Below, piece by piece: positions 1 to 8,239 of a stretch of DNA of 28,995 nt. A program made the translations under genes and the position numbers. Under the pieces are notes generated by a model, which had not been told where the DNA came from, searched no databases, and worked only from the letters and a program-made list of their open reading frames with translations. How positions within the stretch are numbered: position 1 is the first letter of the stretch; each line of letters opens with the position of its first letter. The DNA is from Bacteroidetes bacterium UBA6491 (GTDB lineage: Bacteria > Bacteroidota > Bacteroidia > NS11-12g > UBA9320), in contig DJML01000047.1 in NCBI GenBank assembly GCA_002436505.1, positions 406 through 29,400 of the forward strand, written 5' to 3'.

Positions 1-1856
1 TATTCGAACCGGTCAGACCGGTTACAACTGGAAGAGTCCGTCACCTCAAAAGTGATCGTATAGGTGCCTTCTGAAGTGTATTCATAAGAGGAGATCATAG
101 TATCGGTAAACCGGTTCCCGTCACCCATATCCCAGGTATTGTAACCTTTGACGCCAGAAGGTGTACTGAAATTTACTATTACTGGCGCACAACCAGAGCC
201 GGGTTGCGGCAGAATATCCGCTGAAACAAAATTGTTCAGGTCTATTTCAACAGAGTCATGTGTTGTATCCGAACAATTATCATTGTATACAGTAAGTTCA
301 ATATTAAACGTACCGTTCTGAATGTAGTTAACACTGGGGTTCTCCTCGTCAAATTTCAGGATCTCAAGCCCTTCAAAATACCACTTTAATGATGTGTACT
401 TTTCAGATTCATTTTGAACACTTACCAGTCCGTTACATCCAAGTGTATCAAAGATAAATCCTGCAACGGGACTTTCAAAAACCTGTAGAGGGACACTGAA
501 TGTATCGGCTATATTACATTTCGTCGAATCAATGATAGAAAGTGTCAGTAAATATGTACCGAAGGAATCATATAAATGACAAAGCGTGTCCTTGTTATGG
601 ATCGGGGCACTGCCGTCGCCCCAGTCCCAATACCAGTCAGGTGTTTTATCTCCCTGGTTTTCAACGCAAATGTTAAGCTCATCACAAGCATTGGTTGAAC
701 CCGGGTCAAATAACGCATGTATGGAATCTGCATGCACTATAGTTACAAAATTATAAAAGGTATCCATACAGTCGAGGTTGCCTACGATCAGTGTGACCTT
801 ATACTTCCCATCATCAGGATACAACCAGTATGGATTGACTGCACTTGAAGTATCGTCCGAACGGGTGGTGACCCCAAAATCCCAGGAATAGTACTGCGCT
901 TTTGAACTTTTATCTTTGAAATATACCGTGTCGTGGCATACCCTGTCAGGATTAATGAAATTTGCCTGTGTTTCAAATTCGCAATTGTAAACATTGAACT
1001 GGTAATCTCTGATTACCTCGCTTAACAAAACGCCGTTGCGGTATTCTGATACTTTTATTCCAACCACGAATTGTCCGATCGACTCGGGTGTCACACGTAA
1101 TTCACCTGAATTTACATCGATTGTGAGGCCAGATTTCGCACCCATCATTTGTGAAATGTTGTAAGGACTTCTGTAAATCACCTCACTGTAAGGTGGATTT
1201 GACGCCGGAACCGGCCTGGGATTAAACGGATCAGCTCCATCAAATGGAGACACAAGCGTGTATGCAAGTGAGTCGCCGTCAGGATCTATTGCAGAATGAT
1301 CAAAGATCAGAGGGGCATTCGTACATAAAAAGTTTGGTGGCAACTTGGTGAAATAGGGACTGCTGTTCACACTTACAACTGTATCAGGAGGGATATACGC
1401 CCAATACGTCGCACCTGCATCCTGTGGATTCAGGAGATTTGTGATCGTGCCGTTCCTGCAGCACCGTTGAAACGCTATGATAATGCCCGATCTCCCAGGG
1501 TCGATGGACTTCTCGTACTCATAGATATACCGGTCAACACATGCATCTGAAGTGAATTTAACACAGTTGTAATGCAATTCCTCAATTCGAGTTGGATTCG
1601 ATCTTTCGATCTCATCAAAATTTATCAGGGTATCTGTATCAGCGTCAAAATATGCGAAAACAGCATTAGAATCAAGTGCAATTGCCCCTGTAGAGCCATT
1701 GAAACAGTCTACAAAAAGAGTTAAACGAACAAGGTATTTATTAGTATCAAGGTATTTATAGGTTATTTCTCCTCCTGCAATATGTGTTGCATGACAAAAC
1801 ACCGGTGTTAAAATAAAACACCAGAAAAGCATTAGGATTCGCACCGGCAATATCAT
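1..1856 (-). CDS. Giant secreted PKD-domain surface protein (5' part, runs off left edge)
   Basis: An open frame of 618 codons without a stop continues past position 1, so only the N-terminal part is present. It starts at ATG 1856 with a signal peptide ending near FCHA, followed at once by ATHIAGGEITYKY. That N-terminal motif, then a Cys-containing VDCFNGS segment, is typical of very large Bacteroidetes extracellular proteins that usually end in a T9SS or gliding-motility sorting domain; the C-terminus is not visible here. After an N-terminal region of about 300 residues come PKD-like repeats marked by YYSWDFG (about residue 325), WYWDWGDG (about 410) and TWDMGDG (about 573). PKD domains are protein- or sugar-binding beta sandwiches common in surface adhesins. 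It lies 63 bases after the SGNH gene. A weak -7-like TATCTTTA at 1875-1882 on this strand may give it its own promoter. The substrate is unknown. Confidence 0.85.
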   Translation of the reverse strand, partial: MILPVRILMLFWCFILTPVFCHATHIAGGEITYKYLDTNKYLVRLTLFVDCFNGSTGAIALDSNAVFAYFDADTDTLINFDEIERSNPTRIEELHYNCVKFTSDACVDRYIYEYEKSIDPGRSGIIIAFQRCCRNGTITNLLNPQDAGATYWAYIPPDTVVSVNSSPYFTKLPPNFLCTNAPLIFDHSAIDPDGDSLAYTLVSPFDGADPFNPRPVPASNPPYSEVIYRSPYNISQMMGAKSGLTIDVNSGELRVTPESIGQFVVGIKVSEYRNGVLLSEVIRDYQFNVYNCEFETQANFINPDRVCHDTVYFKDKSSKAQYYSWDFGVTTRSDDTSSAVNPYWLYPDDGKYKVTLIVGNLDCMDTFYNFVTIVHADSIHALFDPGSTNACDELNICVENQGDKTPDWYWDWGDGSAPIHNKDTLCHLYDSFGTYLLTLSIIDSTKCNIADTFSVPLQVFESPVAGFIFDTLGCNGLVSVQNESEKYTSLKWYFEGLEILKFDEENPSVNYIQNGTFNIELTVYNDNCSDTTHDSVEIDLNNFVSADILPQPGSGCAPVIVNFSTPSGVKGYNTWDMGDGNRFTDTMISSYEYTSEGTYTITFEVTDSSSCNRSDRFE

Positions 1857-1919
1857 CACTGAGTAATAGATAGATAAAGATAGCGAATAGTTGCAGGACT
1901 TTTGTCAGATTTTCCCCCT

Positions 1920-3539
1920 TTACTGCACTTTCTGACCTGTTTCTGAAACTTTAAGGCTCTGTTTGTACCGTTCATATTCCAGGATCAGGGCTTCATAAAG
2001 CATCTCACTAACAAATTTGGCACCTTTGGTGCTAAAGTGTGTATAATCAAGATTAGCAAGAGGCGGGTCGTTCTGAACCCAACCCACCATTGAATTTTCA
2101 CCACCCATGGCCTGGTAAAGATCCCAGAAAGCGCATTCGTTCTTCATTGCAGCATTTTTCATCGCATCCCTAATCAAAGGAATATTAGGATATGACATAT
2201 ACTGATCGCCTTTTTTACGGCTCATATCCGACGGACCGATCACCAAAATACTAAGATCAGGATTCGCTGCCTTAAGTGCTTTTAGCTGTGCATTGAACAT
2301 TCGTTCAAAGAAGCCATAATTATTTCGGGGGTTGGGAATTACGTTGATCCCAAACTGCATAATGATCAGCTTAACATCCAGTTCCGATGCCATCAGGTTG
2401 AGCAACTTTCTGTCGATCAGTTCGAATCCTAGCCCTGACGATCCCCTCATCGGGAAATTATCTACGGCTATTCCGGAGTCTCCATCCAACGCTATTCCAT
2501 AGATATAAGGGCTTACGCCTCCGTTAAATGACAATGTGATCTTCTTTTCGACACTCCCGGATAATTTGACCACCTCAACCGGCAATGACTCGCGAAGAAT
2601 TACTGACTTTCTTTTTCCATCTACTGAAACAGTGGCCAATACCGGCTCTTCAGCAGCATATATCAGGCGGGATTGCTTGATCGTCCTTACCCTGGGGTAT
2701 GATCTGGTGGCATTTCTGTACGACAACCAACTTTCGGCTACTTCTTTGGTCTCGTATATTGGCACGATCACCGTATCCATTACAAATACCGCTGAATCGA
2801 CATGCAAAACCACGGAATCATTCTCGGTCCTCAATGTATCTACGTGGTAGATCTTACTTATGACAGTATCTTCTCCGATCTTCTCCTGAAAACTTCCTTC
2901 GAAACGATAGGTTGAACCACCGATCCCGTAATACTTGTTATCCAGCTTTTTACGATTACCGTAGATCGCATATTTAGTCCAGTCTCTACTCTCGGCCTGA
3001 CGAATGGATATCCTTGATCGAGAAACGTCAATAGGCAAAACGATGCCTGGGCCATATCCGCCGAAACGAAGTTGAAGCCTGTTTCTCAGATAGTCACTGA
3101 TCCGGTCACCTTCGAGCTGAGAATCCCCGTAATGCAATATTCGGATAAGCTTTCCCGTCTGCTCAGTGTAGCTTAGAGCTTTAAAAAAAGAGGTCAAAGC
3201 ACTTATGTCTCCATCTTTAAAAATTATCCTGCGGTGGGCAGGTAATCTTTTTTCAAGCATTTCAAGGCTGTCATTCGCGATCATGGATTGTTCCGAATTG
3301 CTGTCGACAACGGAAACATCGGCAAGAACAGAGTCGGGATGAATAAATTGAACGGTATCAGGGTGAGTGAGTTGATAGGGAGAAACAAATTTCAGATCTA
3401 TTCCCAGAATATTTCTTTCCCCTTTGGGAAAAAGGATAACTGCCAGCCCCAGCATAAGATTGAGGAGCACAAGCGCCAGCAAAATATAACCCGGTTTTAC
3501 AGGTTTATCTGATTCATTTATTTCAGATGGATTTCGCAC
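1920..3539 (-). CDS. Membrane-anchored SGNH/GDSL-type hydrolase or acyl esterase
   Basis: A protein of 539 aa with a short cytoplasmic N-terminus, one membrane segment (residues about 17-37) and a periplasmic SGNH domain. Block I is HYGDSQLEGDR with nucleophile Ser140. A block III-like QFGIN supplies Asn399, and block V is DYTHF with Asp498 and His501, so the catalytic set looks complete. About 200 residues of beta-rich sequence separate block I from block III, an insert also seen in peptidoglycan or polysaccharide O-acetyl esterases and transferases. The start is GTG at 3539, chosen because it overlaps the TAG stop of the upstream LysM gene by one base (TAGTG), a sign of translational coupling. 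In Bacteroidetes such genes often sit beside an MBOAT acyltransferase, but none is in this window. Removal or transfer of O-acetyl groups on cell-wall glycan is an inference; the exact substrate is not visible. Confidence 0.8.
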   Translation of the reverse strand: MRNPSEINESDKPVKPGYILLALVLLNLMLGLAVILFPKGERNILGIDLKFVSPYQLTHPDTVQFIHPDSVLADVSVVDSNSEQSMIANDSLEMLEKRLPAHRRIIFKDGDISALTSFFKALSYTEQTGKLIRILHYGDSQLEGDRISDYLRNRLQLRFGGYGPGIVLPIDVSRSRISIRQAESRDWTKYAIYGNRKKLDNKYYGIGGSTYRFEGSFQEKIGEDTVISKIYHVDTLRTENDSVVLHVDSAVFVMDTVIVPIYETKEVAESWLSYRNATRSYPRVRTIKQSRLIYAAEEPVLATVSVDGKRKSVILRESLPVEVVKLSGSVEKKITLSFNGGVSPYIYGIALDGDSGIAVDNFPMRGSSGLGFELIDRKLLNLMASELDVKLIIMQFGINVIPNPRNNYGFFERMFNAQLKALKAANPDLSILVIGPSDMSRKKGDQYMSYPNIPLIRDAMKNAAMKNECAFWDLYQAMGGENSMVGWVQNDPPLANLDYTHFSTKGAKFVSEMLYEALILEYERYKQSLKVSETGQKVQ

Positions 3540-4762
3540 TAATCCTTTCTTATTATCTCATCAAGCTGAGATCGGCTATACGTATTGTATTTTGAGTAGG
3601 TCTGGTATTTAGAGGCTGGTACATAGATCTTTAAATTCTGGTTGACATTGATCCTGTCGCCGGACAACCCGTTCCAACTTCTGACCTTACTCACCCCAAC
3701 ATCATAGATGTCGGCGATCCTTCCTAGATAATCCCCTGACCTAACGGTATAATAGAGCAATTTGGTGCCATCGCCATTCGATGCAGTTGTTGTTGCAGGT
3801 GTACTTACCTCCTTTACCTCATTTCTTGTTTGATGATCTTCAGATCTTGACGGATCCACTTCCCCTTCAAGTTGCTCCTGAACAGGAAATTTATACACTG
3901 AATCACCTAATTCCCGGAACCTTTCAAGGCATTTTTCTGGGATCAGGATGCTATAGGTCCTGGAAGCATTGGGTATTACATCTTTTTTAAAGATCGGATT
4001 GAGTTCTTTTAAGGTGCCATGTTCGGAATCAATAGCTTTGGCGACCTGATACAAACTGGACCATTTTATGATCTCTACTGAGGTAACGGAATCCTGCCTG
4101 TAATCAACGGGGTTCAGCTTATGGTCTTTATAAAAATTATAGATATAAGCACCTGCAATGAACGATGGGATTGCTTTGCGATAGGCTTCCGGGAGATGTT
4201 CCTGGAATTTCCAGTAATCTTTTGTGCCACCTGATAGACGAATGGCTTTGTTAACTTCAACCTCACCCATTGTAAAAGCGGCAAGGCTCACATACCAATC
4301 CCCATATTCTTTATAAAGATCTCTGAGGTACCGGGAAGCAGCTGAAGTTGAAACGCGAAAATCTCTCCTCATGTCAACAAATGAAGATATATATACCCCA
4401 TATTTTTTTGCATCTATGTAGCGCATTTGCCAAAATCCTGATCCCCCATCATCCGATATTTTCTCATGATCGAACATGGACCATCCCAAAGCAGCATAAG
4501 CAAGCTCTTCAGGAAGTCCGTAAGCTTTCAGGGTGTCCTTTATTTCAGGTAGAAAGTGTTTTGCCCTTCCTAGAGCTGTTTCCCATTGCTTCTTTTTCTC
4601 CTTTAATTCTTTTTCAATATACGCATTGGCTATGGGATGACCGCTGAATTTGATCTTAGATTTGATCTTAGATAATCTCGTATCAATAGTGGATGTTTGC
4701 GCAAAAGCCGGTGTCAGACTGGCGCATAAAACGATTAATATAAGTATCCTATTCCACTTCAT
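3539..4762 (-). CDS. Secreted LysM protein with a degenerate lytic transglycosylase domain
   Basis: A protein of 407 aa. The signal peptide ends at PAFAQ (residues 1-22). Residues about 70-215 align by eye with the MltD/Slt-type transglycosylase domain: LPEELAY (83-89), SGFWQM (108-113), YGV, VDMRRDFRVSTSAASRYL (129-146) and YGDWYVSLAAF. LysM follows at about 336-381 (YTVRSGDYLGRIADIYDV), giving peptidoglycan binding. In active enzymes the motif after LPEELAY is xxxxESxF; here it reads AALGWSMF, so the catalytic Glu position is Trp94. The AAYNAG motif is also altered, to AAFTMG. The domain is therefore probably a glycan-binding pseudoenzyme, unless Asp98 or Glu100 takes over. Its start overlaps the end of gatA by 14 bases, and its stop overlaps the SGNH start by one base, so the products are likely made together and act together in the periplasm. 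Confidence 0.82.
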   Translation of the reverse strand: MKWNRILILIVLCASLTPAFAQTSTIDTRLSKIKSKIKFSGHPIANAYIEKELKEKKKQWETALGRAKHFLPEIKDTLKAYGLPEELAYAALGWSMFDHEKISDDGGSGFWQMRYIDAKKYGVYISSFVDMRRDFRVSTSAASRYLRDLYKEYGDWYVSLAAFTMGEVEVNKAIRLSGGTKDYWKFQEHLPEAYRKAIPSFIAGAYIYNFYKDHKLNPVDYRQDSVTSVEIIKWSSLYQVAKAIDSEHGTLKELNPIFKKDVIPNASRTYSILIPEKCLERFRELGDSVYKFPVQEQLEGEVDPSRSEDHQTRNEVKEVSTPATTTASNGDGTKLLYYTVRSGDYLGRIADIYDVGVSKVRSWNGLSGDRINVNQNLKIYVPASKYQTYSKYNTYSRSQLDEIIRKD

Positions 4763-6185
4763 TGGTCATTGTTTGTTTCACTTTGTTCGCAATTGCAAGT
4801 AATTCAGCCTCTTTGAAGTCTCCTGCGATCAGCTGAACACCAAAAGGCATCCCGTTGCTATGCACCCCTGTGGGTACCGAGATTGCGGGCAAACCGGCCA
4901 AAGGAGCCTGAACCGTAAAAATATCTGCAAGATACATTGCGATTGGGTCTTCCGTTTTTGCCCCAAGCTCAAAAGCCGTCGTTGGTGTGGTTGGCAACAG
5001 GATAAAATCAAAATCCTTCAGGATCGCTATTGATTTATCCCGGACAACCCTCCTCACCTTTTGTGCCTGCGTGTAATAAGCTTCGTAATGATCGGCAGTA
5101 AGCACGAAAGTACCTGTCATGATCCTTCTTTTCACCTCTTCTCCAAAGCCTTCGGAACGAGATTTGACAAAAGTTGAGTTCAGATCGAATGCCTCTTCAC
5201 TCCGGTGACCGTACATCAGTCCGCTATAACGCGAAAGATTGGATGAAGCCTCGGCCGTTGTTAGGACATAATAACAAGGAACCATATAGTCAAGGAACGG
5301 AAAAGAAACCGTTTCAATTGTATGCCCATCAGATTCAAGCCTGCGGCTCAATTCCAGAACATGTTCCTTTATTTCCGGATCTATGCCCTCGTTGTCAAGG
5401 CAATCACTGATAACCGCTATTCGAAGAGGTCTGTTTATATTTAATTTGTTGGCAAAATCATCTACTGGTTTATCTGAACAGGTAGCATCTCTGCCGTCAT
5501 CTCCTGAAATAACTTCAAGAATGAGCGCCATATCCTCTATGTTATTGGTTATCGGGCCGATCTGGTCAAAAGATGATGCATAGGCCAGTAAACCCCAGCG
5601 AGATACCCTTCCATATGTTGGTTTGAGCCCAAATGTACCGGTAAACGATGCGGGTTGCCGGATGGATCCTCCTGTATCAGAACCCAGGGCGGCCATACAC
5701 AAACCTGCCTGAACCGCAACTGCAGATCCTCCGGAGGAACCTCCTGGAACTTTGCTGTTATCAGCATAATTCAGCACCGGGCCATACGCACTGTTCTCAT
5801 TTGAAGCACCCATGGCAAATTCATCGCAGTTAAGTCTGCCGATAATGATTGCATCCTCTGCTAATAGTCTTTCTGTGACCGTCGCGTTATAGACACTTTC
5901 AAATCCTTTAAGGATCTTAGATGATGCGGAGACCTTATGGCCCTTAAAGGAAATATTGTCTTTAAGCCCAATGACCAAACCTGCCAGCTTACCGGCCTGC
6001 CCATCTCTGATCTTTTGGGTAATAGCAGAAGCACGTTCAAGTGCCTCTTTGTCGTATGTTTCCAGGAACGCGTTTAGGTGTCTGTTTTGGTCGATGCGTG
6101 AGAGATATTCACGTACGACCGACATGCAGTCGGTCTCCCCTGCCGCGATCTTGGACTGAAGGGTGCCTAGGGAAACTCTTTCCAA
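4749..6185 (-). CDS. gatA: Asp-tRNA(Asn)/Glu-tRNA(Gln) amidotransferase subunit A
   Basis: A protein of 478 aa, the usual GatA length. It is the glutaminase/amidase subunit of the GatCAB complex, which turns Glu-tRNA(Gln) or Asp-tRNA(Asn) into the correctly amidated tRNA in the cytoplasm. The amidase signature is intact: Lys75 in GLKDNIS, the Gly/Ser-rich motif PGGSSGGSA with cis-Ser150, and nucleophile Ser174 in DTGGSIRQPAS, with the 24-residue Ser-Ser spacing expected of the family. Downstream blocks such as GLKPTYGRVSRWG also fit GatA rather than generic amidases. It starts two bases after the tatA stop and its end overlaps the next gene by 14 bases, so it sits in the middle of a four-gene run from tatA to the SGNH hydrolase. 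gatB and gatC are not in the window. Confidence 0.96.
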   Translation of the reverse strand: MERVSLGTLQSKIAAGETDCMSVVREYLSRIDQNRHLNAFLETYDKEALERASAITQKIRDGQAGKLAGLVIGLKDNISFKGHKVSASSKILKGFESVYNATVTERLLAEDAIIIGRLNCDEFAMGASNENSAYGPVLNYADNSKVPGGSSGGSAVAVQAGLCMAALGSDTGGSIRQPASFTGTFGLKPTYGRVSRWGLLAYASSFDQIGPITNNIEDMALILEVISGDDGRDATCSDKPVDDFANKLNINRPLRIAVISDCLDNEGIDPEIKEHVLELSRRLESDGHTIETVSFPFLDYMVPCYYVLTTAEASSNLSRYSGLMYGHRSEEAFDLNSTFVKSRSEGFGEEVKRRIMTGTFVLTADHYEAYYTQAQKVRRVVRDKSIAILKDFDFILLPTTPTTAFELGAKTEDPIAMYLADIFTVQAPLAGLPAISVPTGVHSNGMPFGVQLIAGDFKEAELLAIANKVKQTMTNEVE

Positions 6186-6187
6186 TT

Positions 6188-6406
6188 TTACTTTTTCTCA
6201 GTAGTTGGATTAGACTTGTCTTCATTTATGCCATCATTGATGTGCTTCTTCACATCGCTCTTGGCACTGTTGAACTCCCTTATTCCCTGGCCAAGACCTC
6301 TCATAAGCTCAGGAATCTTTTTTCCTCCAAATAAGAGCAGGATCGCCAGAATGATGATAATCCATTCTTGCATCCCTAAAAACAGCATGATCGTTAGTGC
6401 ATTCAT
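6188..6406 (-). CDS. tatA: Twin-arginine translocase subunit TatA/TatE family
   Basis: A small protein of 72 aa from this start. One N-terminal membrane helix ([13 protein letters not shown]) is followed by the family hallmark [20 protein letters not shown], an amphipathic helix, and then a charged polar tail rich in Lys, Asp and Asn. TatA oligomers form the pore that moves folded twin-arginine signal proteins across the inner membrane; tatC is not in this window. An upstream in-frame ATG at 6427 lies inside the -7 promoter element (6425-6432), so a transcript from that promoter would miss it. That favours ATG 6406, or ATG 6388 (MLFLGMQEW), which gives the more usual family N-terminus. It is the first gene of the run through gatA, the LysM protein and the SGNH hydrolase. 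Confidence 0.9.
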   Translation of the reverse strand: MNALTIMLFLGMQEWIIIILAILLLFGGKKIPELMRGLGQGIREFNSAKSDVKKHINDGINEDKSNPTTEKK

Positions 6407-6424
6407 AACCGTATAATTTGTGCA

Positions 6425-6432
6425 CAAAGGTA
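6425..6432 (-). promoter_or_regulatory. Bacteroidetes-type -7 element upstream of tatA
   Basis: On the minus strand the sequence reads TACCTTTG, an exact fit to the Bacteroidetes sigma-ABfr -7 consensus TAnnTTTG. A TTG lies 17 bases further upstream, at the short end of the usual spacing. Transcription would begin near 6417, just before ATG 6406. This supports the chosen tatA start and makes this the likely promoter of the tatA-gatA-LysM-SGNH run. Confidence 0.55.
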
Positions 6433-6504
6433 ATGATTTATGAATAGACCAACATGGTCAAAACCATCCTAAAAATATTAACTTCGTCTGCAAAATTTAC
6501 TAAA

Positions 6505-7029
6505 ATGGTAAGAAGACCCTTTAATCTGCATGAATGGATAGAAGAACACCGCGCTGAGCTCAAGCCACCGGTGGCAAATCGTAATTTATACAAAGATGCC
6601 GGAGATTATATCGTAATGATCGTAGGTGGCCCAAATGCCCGAAAAGACTACCATTACAATGAAACGGAAGAATTGTTCTACCAACTGGAAGGAGATATTA
6701 ATGTTCGGATACAGGAAAATGGCAAGGCTGTTGACATTGCCATAGAAGAAGGTGATATGTTTCTTCTACCTGCCAGAGTGCCACATTCCCCTATGCGAAG
6801 CGATGGGTCTGTTGGACTCGTAGTTGAACTTAAAAGATCTGCAGAAGACAAGGACGGTTTATTGTGGTTCTGTGACAATTGTAACAACAAATTGTATGAG
6901 ACCTACTTTAAACTGAACAATATTGAAGAGGATTTTCAGCCTAGATTTAAAGAATTTTATGGTTCCGAAGAGTTAAGAACTTGTTCAAATTGCGGCCATG
7001 TAATGGAAACTGACCCTCGATTTGTCTAG
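6505..7029 (+). CDS. nbaC: 3-hydroxyanthranilate 3,4-dioxygenase
   Basis: A cytoplasmic cupin enzyme of 174 aa from this start. It opens the ring of 3-hydroxyanthranilate to 2-amino-3-carboxymuconate 6-semialdehyde (ACMS) in the kynurenine route of tryptophan breakdown. Visible family residues are the Fe(II) ligands His50, Glu56 (DYHYNETEELFYQ) and His94 (RVPHSPMR), and the substrate-binding Arg46 and Arg98. Near the C-terminus the second, rubredoxin-like iron site of bacterial enzymes is present as CDNC (123-126) and CSNC (160-163). An in-frame ATG at 6454 would add 17 residues (a KILTSSAKF-like lead) not expected in the family; MVRRPFNLHEW is the normal beginning, so 6505 was chosen. The next gene, three bases downstream, encodes the following pathway step, so the two form an operon. 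Confidence 0.95.
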   Translation: MVRRPFNLHEWIEEHRAELKPPVANRNLYKDAGDYIVMIVGGPNARKDYHYNETEELFYQLEGDINVRIQENGKAVDIAIEEGDMFLLPARVPHSPMRSDGSVGLVVELKRSAEDKDGLLWFCDNCNNKLYETYFKLNNIEEDFQPRFKEFYGSEELRTCSNCGHVMETDPRFV

Positions 7030-7032
7030 TTT

Positions 7033-8043
7033 ATGAACAAAGCCAGAAGATTAGATATTCACGCCCACATCATGCCTCCTTCATGGCCTGATCTTTTTGA
7101 AAAATATGGTTATAAAGGTTTCATTCAGCTTGCTGATGAACCCGGGACCGATGCAAAACGTATGATGCGAGATGACGGCGTGTTCTTTCGAAGGGTGGAA
7201 AGAAACTGCTATGATCCCTTAGCTATAATTGAAGACATGGATCTGAATGGCGTCGAAAGAATGACGTTATGCAACATCCCTGTACTGTTTTATTACTGGG
7301 CTAAACCAAAGCATACACACGAATGGTCACAGTTCATGAATGACTTTCTCACCAAAGTTCAGGAAGATCATTCTGAAAGGCTTATTAGCTTAGGCACATT
7401 GCCAATGCAGGACGTTGCACTGGCGATCACTGAACTTGAAAGATGTAAATCGCTGGGACTTAGAGGTGTTGAGATCGGTTCGCATATTGAGGATAAAAAC
7501 CTGGATCACGAGACCTTTTATCCTTTCTGGGAGGCTGCTCAGGATCTTGAAATGGCCATTTTTGTTCATCCTTGGGAGATGATGGGTCAGGATGACATGA
7601 AGAAATACTGGCTTCCCTGGCTGGTAGGCATGCCGGCAGAAACAACAAGAGCGATCTGTTCTATGATGTTTGGGGGTATATTCGACAAATACCCCAAACT
7701 TAAGGTCATGTTCGCTCATGGCGGAGGTTCTTTCGCTTATACTTTGGGCAGAATATCACACGGCTGGCATTGCAGGCCGGACCTTGTCAATATTAACGAT
7801 GTCAGCGACCCTTATGATTACCGTGGAAAGTTCTGGGTAGATGGAATTACCCATGACAAGGATGCGCTACGATACCTTTTAAAGGTTATGGGTGAAGATA
7901 AGGTCGCATATGGCACGGATTATCCGTTTCCATTGGGTGACCTGCAACATGGTCAGTTCATTGACGAAATGGACGACCTTTCGACAGAGACCAAAAGCAA
8001 GATCCTCTGGAAAAATGCTGAAGATTTTCTTGGCATCGGATAA
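7033..8043 (+). CDS. nbaD: 2-amino-3-carboxymuconate-6-semialdehyde decarboxylase (ACMSD)
   Basis: A protein of 336 aa from the amidohydrolase superfamily. It decarboxylates ACMS, the product of the gene just upstream, to 2-aminomuconate semialdehyde, steering the pathway away from spontaneous quinolinate formation. The zinc-site residues are all seen: His10 and His12 (DIHAHIMPP), His179 (FVHPWEM), His229 (FAHGGG) and Asp296 (GTDYPFPLG). Strong ACMSD-specific blocks include NIPVLFYYWAKP, KYWLPWLVGMPAETT and GRISHGWHCRPDL, which separate it from other members of the superfamily. The gene begins three bases after the dioxygenase stop. The later steps (aminomuconate semialdehyde dehydrogenase, deaminase) and the earlier ones (kynureninase, kynurenine monooxygenase) are not in the window, so they must lie elsewhere or be absent. 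Confidence 0.96.
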   Translation: MNKARRLDIHAHIMPPSWPDLFEKYGYKGFIQLADEPGTDAKRMMRDDGVFFRRVERNCYDPLAIIEDMDLNGVERMTLCNIPVLFYYWAKPKHTHEWSQFMNDFLTKVQEDHSERLISLGTLPMQDVALAITELERCKSLGLRGVEIGSHIEDKNLDHETFYPFWEAAQDLEMAIFVHPWEMMGQDDMKKYWLPWLVGMPAETTRAICSMMFGGIFDKYPKLKVMFAHGGGSFAYTLGRISHGWHCRPDLVNINDVSDPYDYRGKFWVDGITHDKDALRYLLKVMGEDKVAYGTDYPFPLGDLQHGQFIDEMDDLSTETKSKILWKNAEDFLGIG

Positions 8044-8146
8044 CCGTCAAAGAAAAACCTCCGTTAACTGGCCACTGCCAATCCAGATAATTAAAATAAT
8101 TAGGTAGGTTCGATATTTCATGTTCAAATGATTTAAATGGCTGAAT

Positions 8147-8167
8147 ATACCATGCAAGATATGGTAT
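8147..8167. terminator. Possible hairpin between convergent genes
   Basis: ATACCAT (8147-8153) and ATGGTAT (8161-8167) form a perfect 7-bp inverted repeat with a 7-base loop. It lies in the 196-base gap between the convergent ACMSD and GNAT genes. There is no clear T-tract on either side, so the terminator reading is weak. The rest of the gap (8044-8239) shows no ORF or other recognisable element. Confidence 0.25.
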
Positions 8168-8239
8168 GAAAGTTGAAGATTTCGTACCCGGCAGTTGAAT
8201 ATCGCTATGGGGTTTAATGCTGGTTTTTCACTATATATT

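Noticed and set aside
1861..1885. Short GATA-like tandem repeat before the left-edge gene
   Set aside because: Only a few imperfect units; not long enough to be a phase-variable repeat and not in the reading frame.
2536..2850. Open frame of 104 codons on the plus strand inside the SGNH gene
   Set aside because: It overlaps the insert domain of a well-supported gene and its product has no signal, motif or plausible upstream site.
6454..6467. ATGGT-CAAA-ACCAT short inverted repeat between tatA and the dioxygenase gene as an operator
   Set aside because: Five-base arms are expected by chance; the somewhat similar hairpin at 8147-8167 is not enough to propose a shared regulator site.
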